Shown piece by piece: positions 27,047 through 34,889 of a DNA stretch of 64,000 bases. The DNA comes from Nostocoides sp. GTDB lineage: Bacteria; Actinomycetota; Actinomycetes; Actinomycetales; Dermatophilaceae. The translations under genes were made by a program, and so were the position numbers. The notes beneath the pieces are model-generated. The model did no database searches and was not told the DNA's origin. It saw only the letters and a program-made list of their open reading frames with translations. How positions within the stretch are numbered: position 1 is the first letter of the stretch; each line of letters begins with the position of its first letter. The stretch is from contig JADJVJ010000001.1 in NCBI GenBank assembly GCA_016716625.1, forward strand, positions 868,001 through 932,000, in the 5' to 3' direction.

Positions 27047-27061
27047 GCGAGGTTGTGCCGC

Positions 27062-27808
27062 ATGAGTTCTCGCCCGGTCATCGGGATCACCTGTTATGTC
27101 GAGTCCGTCGATCGTGACCCCTGGGTCGCGCAGCCCAGTGGCGTGTTGCCGCACGGCTACATCGCCCATGTCGAACAGGCGGGGGCGCTGGCGGTCATCC
27201 TTCCGCCGCGCTTGGACGCCGACCAGGCGATGGCGGCCGAGGTGCTCGCCCGGGTGGACGGGCTCATCATCGCCGGCGGGGCCGACGTGGAGTCCAGCCG
27301 GTATGGCGACCCGCCGCACGCCACGGCGCAAGGCGCCCGGCGGGACCGGGACACCTGGGAACTCGCCCTCGCCGCGGAGAGCAGAGCCCAAGGCGTGCCG
27401 CTGCTGGGGATCTGCCGCGGGATGCAGGTCATGGCCGTCGAGGCCGGAGCCCGGCTCGAGCAGCACGTGCCGGACCGCACCGGCACCACAGAGCACTCGA
27501 TCGCACCCGGGACCTACGGTCGGCACCCGGTGGACGTCCTGCCGGACACCCAGTTGGCGCGGATCCTCGGAGCCGGAACGTACGCGGTGCCGACCTACCA
27601 CCACCAGGCGGTCGACGCGCGCTCGCTGGAGCACACGGCATACCGCGCCACGGCCTGGCACGCCGACGGGACGCTGGAGGCCATGGAGGAGCCCGATGGG
27701 GTTTTCCGGCTTGCGGTCCAGTGGCACCCCGAGGCGGGTGAGGACAACCGGCTCTTCCGGGCCCTGGTCGAGGCGGCGCGCGAGGCAGGGAGGCCCGCGG
27801 CAAGCTAG
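27062..27808 (+). CDS. Gamma-glutamyl-GABA hydrolase family protein (PuuD-like)
   Basis: A 248-residue class I glutamine amidotransferase-like hydrolase. The nucleophile elbow GICRGMQVM with the catalytic Cys is near residue 117, and QWHPEAGEDN supplies the His-Glu pair near residue 223. PuuD removes the glutamyl group from gamma-glutamyl acids, the last step of this type of pathway. ATG at 27062 follows a CGAGG nine bases away; TTG at 27053 is in frame but has poor spacing. It closes the ligase-ALDH-SDR-hydrolase set. Confidence 0.88.
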   Translation: MSSRPVIGITCYVESVDRDPWVAQPSGVLPHGYIAHVEQAGALAVILPPRLDADQAMAAEVLARVDGLIIAGGADVESSRYGDPPHATAQGARRDRDTWELALAAESRAQGVPLLGICRGMQVMAVEAGARLEQHVPDRTGTTEHSIAPGTYGRHPVDVLPDTQLARILGAGTYAVPTYHHQAVDARSLEHTAYRATAWHADGTLEAMEEPDGVFRLAVQWHPEAGEDNRLFRALVEAAREAGRPAAS

Positions 27809-27833
27809 GTCGAAGATCGGGGACAATGGTCGC

Positions 27834-28949
27834 GTGACCAGAGTCAACCGGATTGCGGTCGCCGCCGGAGCGGCGGGGGCCCTTGGCGCGCTCGCGGCCG
27901 CTGGGCGAGGGGTGAATGAGTCGATGGGCGGGGTGCCGGTGGGGGCCCGGCTTGAGCGAGTCCGGCGTTCGCCGCAGTGGGATGGGCGCAAGTTTCGCAA
28001 CCGGCTCGAGGCTCCCGTCGGGATCCCGGCCAACCAGCGGGAGGCGATGGCCCGTTTCTTGCGGGACTCCGATGCGCGCAAGCCCGGGGTGGATATCCCC
28101 CTGCTGCGCGAGGTCATCGATCGGCCCCGCGACGAGCTCGCGGTGTCCTGGCTGGGACACGCCTGCGCGGTCATCGACGTCGATGGCCTTCGGGTGCTCC
28201 TGGACCCGGTCTGGTCGCAGCGATGCAGCCCGACCCAGCGGGTCGGGCCTCGGCGGCTGCACCCTCAGCCGGTGACCCTGCCCGAGCTCGGCCAGGTCGA
28301 TGTTGTCGTCATCTCCCACGACCACTACGACCACCTCGACATGGACACGGTCAAGACCCTTGCGACGACGACGTCCGCGGTGTTTCTCGTGCCCCTGGGG
28401 ATCGGGGCACACCTCGAGCGTTGGGGGGTTGGTGGAGACCGGGTCGTCGAACTCGACTGGGACGAGTCCTATGTCGTGGGGTCGGTGACGTTCACCTGCG
28501 TTGAGGCGCAACATTTTTCGGGCCGCGGGTTGCGCCGGGATGGCACCCTGTGGGGGTCCTGGGTGGTCGCGGGCCGGACCGGGCGGGTGTTCTTCTCGGG
28601 GGATACCGGCTACTTCCCGGGATACGACGCCATCGGACGAACCCACGGTGACTTCGATGTGGCGCTGATGGCCGTGGGGGCGTACGACCCCGCGTGGGCG
28701 AGCATCCACCTCAACCCCGAGGAGGCCGTCCAGGCGACCGTCGACCTCGGCGGGGCCCCGGTGCTCGTCCCCATCCATTGGTGCACCTTCACCCTGGCGC
28801 CGCACCCCTGGGCAGAGCCGATCGAGCGGTTGCTGGTCTCGGGCACCGATGCCGGCGTGCGGTCATACGTGCCCCGGCTCGGCGAGCGCGTGGTGCCGTC
28901 CGTGGGCCTGCCTTCCCAGCCCGAGTGGTGGCGTGCCCCCTCGACCTAA
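27834..28949 (+). CDS. MBL-fold metallohydrolase, NAPE-PLD/UlaG-like
   Basis: A 371-residue protein with a hydrophobic Ala-rich N-terminus (AAGAAGALGALAAAG), perhaps an uncleaved signal or membrane anchor. The metal-binding HDHYDH is at residues 162-167, preceded by VSWLGHACAVIDVDGLRVLLDPVW-like strands and followed by FSGDTGYFPGYDAIG. This order matches the N-acyl-phosphatidylethanolamine phospholipase D-like/UlaG group; the real substrate is unknown. GACAAT at 27822-27827 lies six bases before the GTG, so it is probably transcribed on its own and leaderless, not as part of the amine cluster. Confidence 0.8.
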   Translation: MTRVNRIAVAAGAAGALGALAAAGRGVNESMGGVPVGARLERVRRSPQWDGRKFRNRLEAPVGIPANQREAMARFLRDSDARKPGVDIPLLREVIDRPRDELAVSWLGHACAVIDVDGLRVLLDPVWSQRCSPTQRVGPRRLHPQPVTLPELGQVDVVVISHDHYDHLDMDTVKTLATTTSAVFLVPLGIGAHLERWGVGGDRVVELDWDESYVVGSVTFTCVEAQHFSGRGLRRDGTLWGSWVVAGRTGRVFFSGDTGYFPGYDAIGRTHGDFDVALMAVGAYDPAWASIHLNPEEAVQATVDLGGAPVLVPIHWCTFTLAPHPWAEPIERLLVSGTDAGVRSYVPRLGERVVPSVGLPSQPEWWRAPST

Positions 28950-28950
28950 G

Positions 28951-29024
28951 CTCTGGTAGCAGACGTTGGTGTCAGAGCGGAAGGATGCATCATGGGGTTC
29001 TCGAGCCAAGGTCTGCTAGCAGAG
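28951..29024. repeat. Imperfect inverted repeat downstream of the MBL gene
   Basis: CTCTGGTAGCAGACGTTGG at 28951-28969 and its complement at 29006-29024 match at 17 of 19 positions, separated by 36 bases. It begins directly after the MBL gene stop. It may be a terminator, a folded RNA or the remnant of a small element. The interval between the arms holds GGAAGG and an ATG that opens a 20-codon frame, which I do not call. Confidence 0.55.
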
Positions 29025-29111
29025 GTTGCGTCACCCGGGAGGGGGTCGGGGTGAAGGGGCACAGGGGTGACCACGATGTGGACGACCGTATGCCGTGTGG
29101 CCGGGGAGCGG

Positions 29112-29117
29112 CAGAGT
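29112..29117 (+). promoter_or_regulatory. -10 box of the cimA leader transcript
   Basis: CAGAGT at 29112-29117 stands six bases before the GTG of the leader peptide, the spacing of leaderless genes across this window. No good -35 is visible; a GTATGCC heptamer occupies that area. Confidence 0.4.
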
Positions 29118-29123
29118 GGTCCC

Positions 29124-29168
29124 GTGACGTTCCGTGACGCCGCCACCGCGGCGATCATTATCAGCTAG
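29124..29168 (+). CDS. cimA leader peptide with three isoleucine codons
   Basis: A 14-residue frame, MTFRDAATAAIIIS, whose three consecutive Ile codons (ATC ATT ATC, 29154-29162) come two codons before the stop. A hairpin starts at the last base of the stop codon and a terminator with four T follows, then cimA, a gene of isoleucine synthesis. This is the pattern of isoleucine attenuation. The frame probably starts on a leaderless GTG. Confidence 0.7.
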   Translation: MTFRDAATAAIIIS

Positions 29169-29219
29169 CGCGACGAGACCTTCTCGTCGCGCAGACCTCC
29201 CACATCCGGGGGGTCTTTT
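29168..29219 (+). terminator. cimA attenuator: pause hairpin plus terminator
   Basis: Hairpin 1 (29168-29192) has a perfect 11-bp stem GCGCGACGAGA with a CCT loop. Hairpin 2 (29193-29216) pairs AGACCTCCC with GGGGGGTCT (one G-T pair) around ACATCC and runs into TTTT. AGACCT occurs in both hairpins (29176-29181 and 29193-29198), which could allow alternative pairing with the terminator's right arm. A 178-base leader without other clear signals follows before cimA. Confidence 0.75.
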
Positions 29220-29396
29220 GCTTTCCGGGACGCCCGCGGCGCAGGTCGAGGCCGGACCAGGAAGCAAGGGTTCGAAGGCCACACCCCAGGCCGGAGAATG
29301 GCAGCGCTAGCAGCAGGACCCAGACGCCGACGGACCCATCGTCGGCGACCGGCCGACGGTGAGTGCTGCCGAAGGCTGCACCGAGGAAACGAGAGC

Positions 29397-30992
29397 ATGA
29401 TGACCGACCTGCACGTCTACGACACCACCCTGCGCGATGGTGCGCAGCAGGAGGGGCTCAACCTCTCCGTCGCAGACAAGCTCGCCATCGCCATGCACCT
29501 TGACGACCTCGGCGTGGGCTTCATCGAGGGCGGATGGCCCGGGGCCAATCCCAAGGACACCGAGTTCTTCGCCCGCGCGGCCCGTGAGCTCTCCCTGAAG
29601 AACGCCACCCTGGCGGCCTTCGGAGCCACGCGCCGCGCGGGCGGACGGGCCGACACCGATCCCCTCGTCCGCGCCCTTCTGGACAGCCAGGCCCAGGTCG
29701 TCACCCTGGTTGCGAAATCCCATGTCGGTCACGTCGAGCGGGCCTTGCGGACCACGCTTGCGGAGAACCTGGAGATGATCCGGGACACCGTGACCTTCCT
29801 GCGGGAGGAGGGCCGACGGGTGTTCGTGGACGCCGAACACTTCTTCGACGGCCACACCGACAACCGCGCCTACGCCTTGGAGGCTGTCCGCGCCGCAGCC
29901 GAAAGCGGTGCCGAGGTCATCGCCCTCTGCGACACCAACGGCGGCATGCTGCCCTCGCAGGTCGCGGACGTTGTTGCCGATGTGGTGGGCGCCACGGGAG
30001 CCCGGATCGGGATCCACTGCCACAACGACACCGGGTGCGCAGTGGCGAACTCGATGGCCGCGGTCGACGCCGGCGCCACCCACGTCCAGGGCACGGTCAA
30101 CGGCTACGGCGAACGGACCGGCAACGCCAACCTCGTCACCGTCGTCGCCAATCTGCAGCTCAAGGCCGGGCTCGACCTCATCGACCCGCACCGGCTCCAG
30201 GAGTCGACCAGGATCTCGCACGCCATCTCCGAGATCACCAACGTGCCGCCATACTCGCGCCAGCCCTACACCGGCAGTAGCGCGTTCGCGCACAAGGCCG
30301 GCCTGCACGCGAGCGCGATCAAGGTGGACCCCGACCTCTACCAGCACCTGGATCCGACGCACGTCGGGAACGACATGCGGATGCTCGTCTCGGACATGGC
30401 CGGCCGGGCGTCCATCGAGCTGAAGTCCCGCGAACTCGGCTTCGACCTCGATTCGGCTCGCTCGGAGGACAACGCCACCCTTGCCCGGGTGCTGAGCACG
30501 GTCAAGGGCCTCGAACTCAAGGGCTATACCTTCGACGCCGCGGACGCCTCCTTCGAGCTGCTGTTGCGCCGAGAGGTCGACGGCTCGCTGCCGGAGTTCT
30601 TCACCGTCGAGTCGTGGCGGGTCATCACCGATGCGCGCGGCGACGCCGAGGCCCTTTCCGAGGCAACGGTCAAGGTGGTGGCTGCGGGGGAACGGATCGT
30701 CAAGACCGGGGAGGGCAACGGTCCGGTCAACGCCCTCGACCATGCTCTCCGGGACGCGCTCGCCACGGCCTATCCGCAGATCGCCGACCTCGAACTCATC
30801 GACTACAAGGTGCGCATCCTCGACGCCGCTCACGGCACCGACGCGGTGACCCGGGTGCTCATCGAGACCTCCGACGGCTCGACCTCCTGGTCGACGATCG
30901 GGGTCGCCGCTAACATCCTCGAGGCATCCTGGGACGCGCTTGTCGAGTCGGTCACCTACGGCCTCATCCGCGCGGGAGTCGAACCCGGCTAA
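29397..30992 (+). CDS. cimA: (R)-Citramalate synthase
   Basis: A 531-residue member of the isopropylmalate synthase/homocitrate synthase family, making citramalate from pyruvate and acetyl-CoA for the threonine-independent route to isoleucine. The start VYDTTLRDGAQQEGLNLSV, the CimA-typical GVGFIEGGWPGANPKD, and the metal-binding IGIHCHNDTGCAVANS and NGYGERTGNANL are all clear. A C-terminal LeuA-type allosteric domain follows from about residue 380, with VKVVAAGERIVKTGEGNGPVNALD, where isoleucine would bind. GAGGAAA precedes the ATG at 29397; an adjacent ATG at 29400 is equally in frame. Control is by the Ile leader upstream. LeuCD and LeuB in this window can carry the product onward. Confidence 0.93.
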   Translation: MMTDLHVYDTTLRDGAQQEGLNLSVADKLAIAMHLDDLGVGFIEGGWPGANPKDTEFFARAARELSLKNATLAAFGATRRAGGRADTDPLVRALLDSQAQVVTLVAKSHVGHVERALRTTLAENLEMIRDTVTFLREEGRRVFVDAEHFFDGHTDNRAYALEAVRAAAESGAEVIALCDTNGGMLPSQVADVVADVVGATGARIGIHCHNDTGCAVANSMAAVDAGATHVQGTVNGYGERTGNANLVTVVANLQLKAGLDLIDPHRLQESTRISHAISEITNVPPYSRQPYTGSSAFAHKAGLHASAIKVDPDLYQHLDPTHVGNDMRMLVSDMAGRASIELKSRELGFDLDSARSEDNATLARVLSTVKGLELKGYTFDAADASFELLLRREVDGSLPEFFTVESWRVITDARGDAEALSEATVKVVAAGERIVKTGEGNGPVNALDHALRDALATAYPQIADLELIDYKVRILDAAHGTDAVTRVLIETSDGSTSWSTIGVAANILEASWDALVESVTYGLIRAGVEPG

Positions 30993-31002
30993 CCTCACCT
31001 TC

Positions 31003-31761
31003 GTGGGGAGCCATTGGGATCAGAGCCGGTATGCCGTGCGTCTCGACTGGGGTGTTCGGGGCGCGTCCGAACTCGTGGCCGGGGGGATCGCCACGGCCGT
31101 CGTCGTCGACGTGCTCTCCTTCACGACCGCGGTGACCATCGCCATGGAGCACGGGATCGCGGTGCGTCCCCACCGATGGTCGGACCCCTCCGCCCAGGAG
31201 GTGGCTCGGGCCGCTGACGCACAGTGCGCGGTCCCCAGGGCACAGGGGACCGCGACCCACCCCTCGCTGTCACCTGCGAGCATCGCCGCAGCTCAAGGGG
31301 TGTCCCGGCTCGTCCTGCCCTCGCCGAACGGGTCCGCGATCTGTGCGGAACTCTTTCAGAGCGGGGTTACCGTTCTCGCCGCGAGCCTGCGCAACGCCGC
31401 AGCGGTCGCACAGTGGGTCGGTGAGCACCTCGGGGCCGGGCCCGTGGGGGTGGTGGCCGCGGGGGAGCGTTGGCCCGAGGGTTCCCTGCGTCCGGCCGTC
31501 GAGGACCTATGGGGTGCGGGCGCGGTCCTTGCCGGGATCACTGCAATGGCCGGGACCTCTTCGAACAGCCCCGAGGCGGAGGCGGCCCGCGCCGCCTACG
31601 CGGCCGTGGCGGGCAACGAACCCGATGCGCTCCGCAGGTGCGCGAGCGGCATCGAACTCATCGAACGCGGCTACGCCGCCGACGTCGACCTGGCCGGTCA
31701 GTGCGGGGCCAGCCAGGTCGTGCCGGTGCTCAACGAGGGGTGGTTCACTCCTCCGCGGTGA
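31003..31761 (+). CDS. ComB-like 2-phosphosulfolactate phosphatase family protein
   Basis: A 252-residue protein with the ComB pattern: VVVDVLSFTTAVTIAMEHG near the start, LVLPSPNGSAI in the middle, and AAGERWPEGSLRPAVEDLWGAGAVLAG. ComB dephosphorylates 2-phosphosulfolactate in archaeal coenzyme M synthesis; bacterial relatives occur widely without that pathway, so the substrate here is open. GTG at 31003 is chosen because TAACCT (30990-30995), which contains the cimA stop codon, lies 7 bases upstream. Its last 17 bases overlap the convergent VOC gene. Confidence 0.8.
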   Translation: MGSHWDQSRYAVRLDWGVRGASELVAGGIATAVVVDVLSFTTAVTIAMEHGIAVRPHRWSDPSAQEVARAADAQCAVPRAQGTATHPSLSPASIAAAQGVSRLVLPSPNGSAICAELFQSGVTVLAASLRNAAAVAQWVGEHLGAGPVGVVAAGERWPEGSLRPAVEDLWGAGAVLAGITAMAGTSSNSPEAEAARAAYAAVAGNEPDALRRCASGIELIERGYAADVDLAGQCGASQVVPVLNEGWFTPPR

Positions 31762-32126
31762 GCCGGCGCAGGATACAGAACTCGTTGCCCTCGGGATCGG
31801 CGAGGACCACCCAGCCGCGGTCCGGACCTTGCCGGTGATCGCCGACGAGGGTGGCCCCCGAGGCCGAGGACGCGCTCGATCTCGGCGTCGCGGTCCCGAT
31901 CGGTGGGGCGCAGGCAGGGGTGCATCCGGTTCTTCACCGTCTTGCCCTCGGGCACTTTCAGCCAGAGCATCCACTGCCCGACCGGGCCGCGCAGCCCGCA
32001 CTCCTCGTCTTCGGGTGACTGGGGCTCCTCGGGGACCACGAAGTCGTCGAGGACCTGCGACCACCAGAGCATCTGGGCGTAGGGGTCGTGGGCGTCGAAA
32101 CAGATGTTCGCGATGCGGGAGCTCAT
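31745..32126 (-). pseudogene. VOC/glyoxalase-like gene with a one-base frameshift
   Basis: Translation from the ATG at 32126 gives a normal start of the vicinal-oxygen-chelate family (ANICFDAHDPYAQMLWWSQVL, with GQWMLWLKVPEGK and NRMHPCLRPTDRDRD) and then goes astray. Removing one base from the run of five G on the coding strand (31855-31859) restores the expected end: LGATLVGDH, GWVVLADPEGNEFCILRR and a stop at 31745. The length of 382 bases is one more than a multiple of three. It is either a recent pseudogene or a sequencing error in a homopolymer. The product would resemble small glyoxalase-like proteins of unknown substrate. The next gene upstream ends 4 bases before the start. Confidence 0.75.
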
Positions 32127-32130
32127 CGGC

Positions 32131-33009
32131 TCAGTCTGCGCCCGCGGATGCCTCGAGCGCCACCAAGGCCTTGAGCAACCGCGCCCGCAGCTCATTGGCG
32201 CGCGCGGTGAAGGAGCGCTGCGCTTTGGCGAATTCGGCCTTGCCCTGCGCGGTTTCGATGGCGATCGGGGTCACGCCGAGGACGCGCACGTCATACGGGC
32301 TCGCGCGCATGTCGAGGACGCGGATCTCGTGAGCCAGCGCGAACGCCTCCGCGGTGAGTTCGCTGGGAATCGCGGGGGCGAGCTTGAAGCACCACTTATA
32401 GAGGTCCATCCCGGCGTGCAAGCAGCCGGGTTGTTCGAGCGTCAGCTGCGACTCCCGGGTCGGCCGGAGCTGGTTACGTGGTGCGGCGCCCGGGGTGAAG
32501 AAGCGGTAGGCGTCGAAGTGTGAGCATCGCAGGTCGTGCCGCTCGACAACGTCATCGATCTCCGCCGGGGTGGAGCGCAGCGGGTACGCCGCGTGCCGCA
32601 CTTCATCTGGGGCGAGGCCGTAGACCATCGCCCACTCGTGGAGCGCGAAGCAGTTGCCGGTGGCCGGCCGCGCCAGGGTCGCGGTGAGCAGACCTCGGAC
32701 GAAGTCCACCGTGCGCCCCCGGCGCTCAAGGAAGCCGGCCGCATCCAGCTCGACACCCTCCCCGACCACTCGGTAATGACTCCAGAGGCTCCGCGGATCC
32801 CGCACCGCGTCGGCGAGCCGGACCCCGGCTCCGGGATGCCATCGGCGCAACCGAGACACCGGATGGTTGTAGTACTCGTGGAGAAAGTCCTCGACCGGGT
32901 GCTTGACCCCGGCAGGTCGCCGGGCCCGGTGGCCTGCGGTGAGCTCGTCCACCCGGGAGGCGTGCGCGGCCGCCGCAGCCTCCCACTGGGCACGAGACAG
33001 GACCTTCAC
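32131..33009 (-). CDS. Conserved actinobacterial protein commonly labelled 3-methyladenine DNA glycosylase
   Basis: A 292-residue protein with HPVEDFLHEYYNHPVSRLRRWHPG near residues 37-60, RCSHFDAYRFFTP, and EQPGCLHAGMDLYKWCFKLAP, a pattern shared by an actinobacterial family that databases often call 3-methyladenine DNA glycosylase. I see no helix-hairpin-helix motif that would support a glycosylase, so the name is weak. The CLHAGMDLYKWCFKL block suggests a metal or substrate site. The GTG at 33009 is a reasonable start. It forms an operon with the frameshifted VOC gene and is divergent from the lipoprotein gene. Confidence 0.6.
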   Translation of the reverse strand: MKVLSRAQWEAAAAAHASRVDELTAGHRARRPAGVKHPVEDFLHEYYNHPVSRLRRWHPGAGVRLADAVRDPRSLWSHYRVVGEGVELDAAGFLERRGRTVDFVRGLLTATLARPATGNCFALHEWAMVYGLAPDEVRHAAYPLRSTPAEIDDVVERHDLRCSHFDAYRFFTPGAAPRNQLRPTRESQLTLEQPGCLHAGMDLYKWCFKLAPAIPSELTAEAFALAHEIRVLDMRASPYDVRVLGVTPIAIETAQGKAEFAKAQRSFTARANELRARLLKALVALEASAGAD

Positions 33010-33113
33010 GCCCCCAACGGTATGCCGCGGGAGGCGTCCCACGGCACGGCGGAACTTTCCGGTTTCCCCGGACGTGGGTGAGGATGGGGACCCGACACCA
33101 GAGGAGAGACGTT

Positions 33114-34034
33114 GTGCGCCTGAGCAGATCCCGGTATGCCGTGGGCCTGGCCCTCGTCCTTGCCCTCGCCACCGCGGGGTGCAGCAGCCCGCAGGCCACG
33201 CCGTCCTCGAGCGCCTCCGTCAGCGGCGGAACGCCCAGCGCGACGGCGAGTTCGTCGACGACTCCGTCGGCGGCGAAGCCAGGTGCGTACGTCGCGCTCG
33301 GGGACTCCCTGGCGGCCGGTTTCCAGCCGGGCTCGGGTGACCTGCGCGAGTCCTCCTACCCAGCGCTGGCGGCGTCCCGGCTCGGCGCCCTCGGCAGCCC
33401 GCTCACGCTGACCAACCTGGCCTGCTCGGGGGAGACCACGACATCCCTGACCAAGGGTGGCAGATGCGAGTTCCCCGAGGGGAACCAGCTCGCGGCCGCC
33501 GAGGCAGCGATCCGGGCCGCCGGTTCGGACCTGCGCCTGGTGACCATCGACATTGGCGGCAACGACCTGCTCTTCTGTGCCCGCGGCGGCAAGGTCGACC
33601 AGGCCTGCACGGTGACCGGGCGCAAGACCGTCGACGCCAACCTTCCCGGCATCCTCACCCGGCTCCGCGCGGCGGCCGGGGACAAGGCCCAGATCATCGT
33701 CCTCGGCTACTACAACCCATGGCTCGCGGCGACCATCCGGTCGGGCTCGGGCGTGGACGCGGGCGCCTCGGCCGCCGTCGTGGCCGACCTCAACGCGCGG
33801 ATCGCCAAACACGCCAAGGCCGCTGGCGTCAGCTACCTCAGCCTTGACGAGACGTTCAACGCCACCGACACCACCCCAACCACGGTCCAGGGCAAGCAGC
33901 TGCCCGCCAATGTCGCCGCGATCTGTGAGCTGACCTACGCGTGCACCTTCGGGGACGTCCATCTCACCGACGAAGGGGCGGTGCGGGTCGCCGGCACCAT
34001 CGTGAAGGCCGTCCAGGCCGCCGCCAGTCCCTGA
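33114..34034 (+). CDS. SGNH/GDSL-family esterase-like lipoprotein
   Basis: A 306-residue exported lipoprotein. RLSRSR and a hydrophobic stretch are followed by the lipobox LATAGC, with C23 as the lipid site, then a Ser/Thr-rich linker to residue 55. The hydrolase domain has block I YVALGDSLAAGF (S65 nucleophile), block III IDIGGNDLLF, and block V DVHLTDEG with the Asp-His pair. It is probably an esterase or lipase anchored on the outer face of the membrane. GAGGAGAG precedes the GTG by about six bases. Confidence 0.85.
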   Translation: MRLSRSRYAVGLALVLALATAGCSSPQATPSSSASVSGGTPSATASSSTTPSAAKPGAYVALGDSLAAGFQPGSGDLRESSYPALAASRLGALGSPLTLTNLACSGETTTSLTKGGRCEFPEGNQLAAAEAAIRAAGSDLRLVTIDIGGNDLLFCARGGKVDQACTVTGRKTVDANLPGILTRLRAAAGDKAQIIVLGYYNPWLAATIRSGSGVDAGASAAVVADLNARIAKHAKAAGVSYLSLDETFNATDTTPTTVQGKQLPANVAAICELTYACTFGDVHLTDEGAVRVAGTIVKAVQAAASP

Positions 34035-34057
34035 GCGTGCCTCCCTAGACTGGGGCC

Positions 34058-34837
34058 ATGCGTATCGCGAGGTTCACGGTGGGTGACGGCGACCCGGCAT
34101 ACGGGCTCGTCGACGGAGCAGGGGAGCGGCTCGCGGAGGTGGCCGGTGACCCGCTCTACCAGCGGATCGACCTCACCGGGACCACGTATGACGTCGCCGA
34201 TGTGCGGCTGCTCGCCCCCGTCATCCCGCGGAGCAAGGTCATCGGGATCGGCAAGAACTACCACGACCACGCCGCCGAGATGGGTGGGGCCGCCCCGGCC
34301 GAGCCGCTCATGTTCCTCATCCCGAACACCGCCGTGATCGGCCCGGGGGATCCGGTCGTCATGCCCCGCCAGAGCAGTGAGGTGCACTACGAGGGCGAAC
34401 TTGCCGTCGTCATCGGGAGGCTGTGCAAGGACGTCGCCGCCGAGGACGCCGCCGCGGTCATCTTCGGCTACACCGTGGCCAACGACGTCACCGCCCGCGA
34501 CCTGCAGCGCGGGGACGGCCAGTGGAGCCGGGCCAAGGGGTTCGACACCTTCTGTCCGCTCGGGCCATGGATCGAAACCGACCTCGACCCCGCGGGACAG
34601 CAGCTGACCACCCGCCTCGATGGTGAGGTCGTCCAGGACGGCTCGACCGGCGACATGGTGCACGGAGTGGCCGCGCTCATCGCGCATGCCTCCGCCGCCT
34701 TCACCCTGCTGCCGGGGGATGTCATCCTCACCGGGACTCCGGCGGGGGTTGGGCCGGTCGCGGCGGGGCAGCGGGTCGAGGTCGAGATCGACGGCATCGG
34801 CGTGCTGAGCAACCCGTTCGTGCGACGCGAGACGTGA
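34058..34837 (+). CDS. Fumarylacetoacetate hydrolase family protein
   Basis: A 259-residue protein with VIGIGKNYHDHAAEMG, the metal-binding EVHYEGELAVVIG, GYTVANDVTARDLQ and DVILTGTPAGVG, the standard blocks of the FAH superfamily. Members cleave or decarboxylate beta-diketo acids and often act on oxaloacetate or 2-hydroxyhepta-dienoates. Being next to gltX is common in actinobacteria and does not indicate a pathway. TAGACT at 34046-34051 is six bases before the ATG, a leaderless arrangement. Confidence 0.88.
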   Translation: MRIARFTVGDGDPAYGLVDGAGERLAEVAGDPLYQRIDLTGTTYDVADVRLLAPVIPRSKVIGIGKNYHDHAAEMGGAAPAEPLMFLIPNTAVIGPGDPVVMPRQSSEVHYEGELAVVIGRLCKDVAAEDAAAVIFGYTVANDVTARDLQRGDGQWSRAKGFDTFCPLGPWIETDLDPAGQQLTTRLDGEVVQDGSTGDMVHGVAALIAHASAAFTLLPGDVILTGTPAGVGPVAAGQRVEVEIDGIGVLSNPFVRRET

Positions 34838-34889
34838 AGGCCCGCGAACGACGGGCCCGACGCGGGCTCGCGACTACGCTGAACGCACC

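Noticed and set aside
28992..29054. A 20-codon frame (starting MGFSSQGLLAE) with GGAAGG upstream
   Set aside because: No evidence beyond a start and stop; residues are not enriched for a regulatory amino acid. Kept only as part of the inverted-repeat observation.
32131..33009. Accepting the 3-methyladenine glycosylase function
   Set aside because: No helix-hairpin-helix or catalytic Asp motif could be recognised; the label is kept only as the customary family name.
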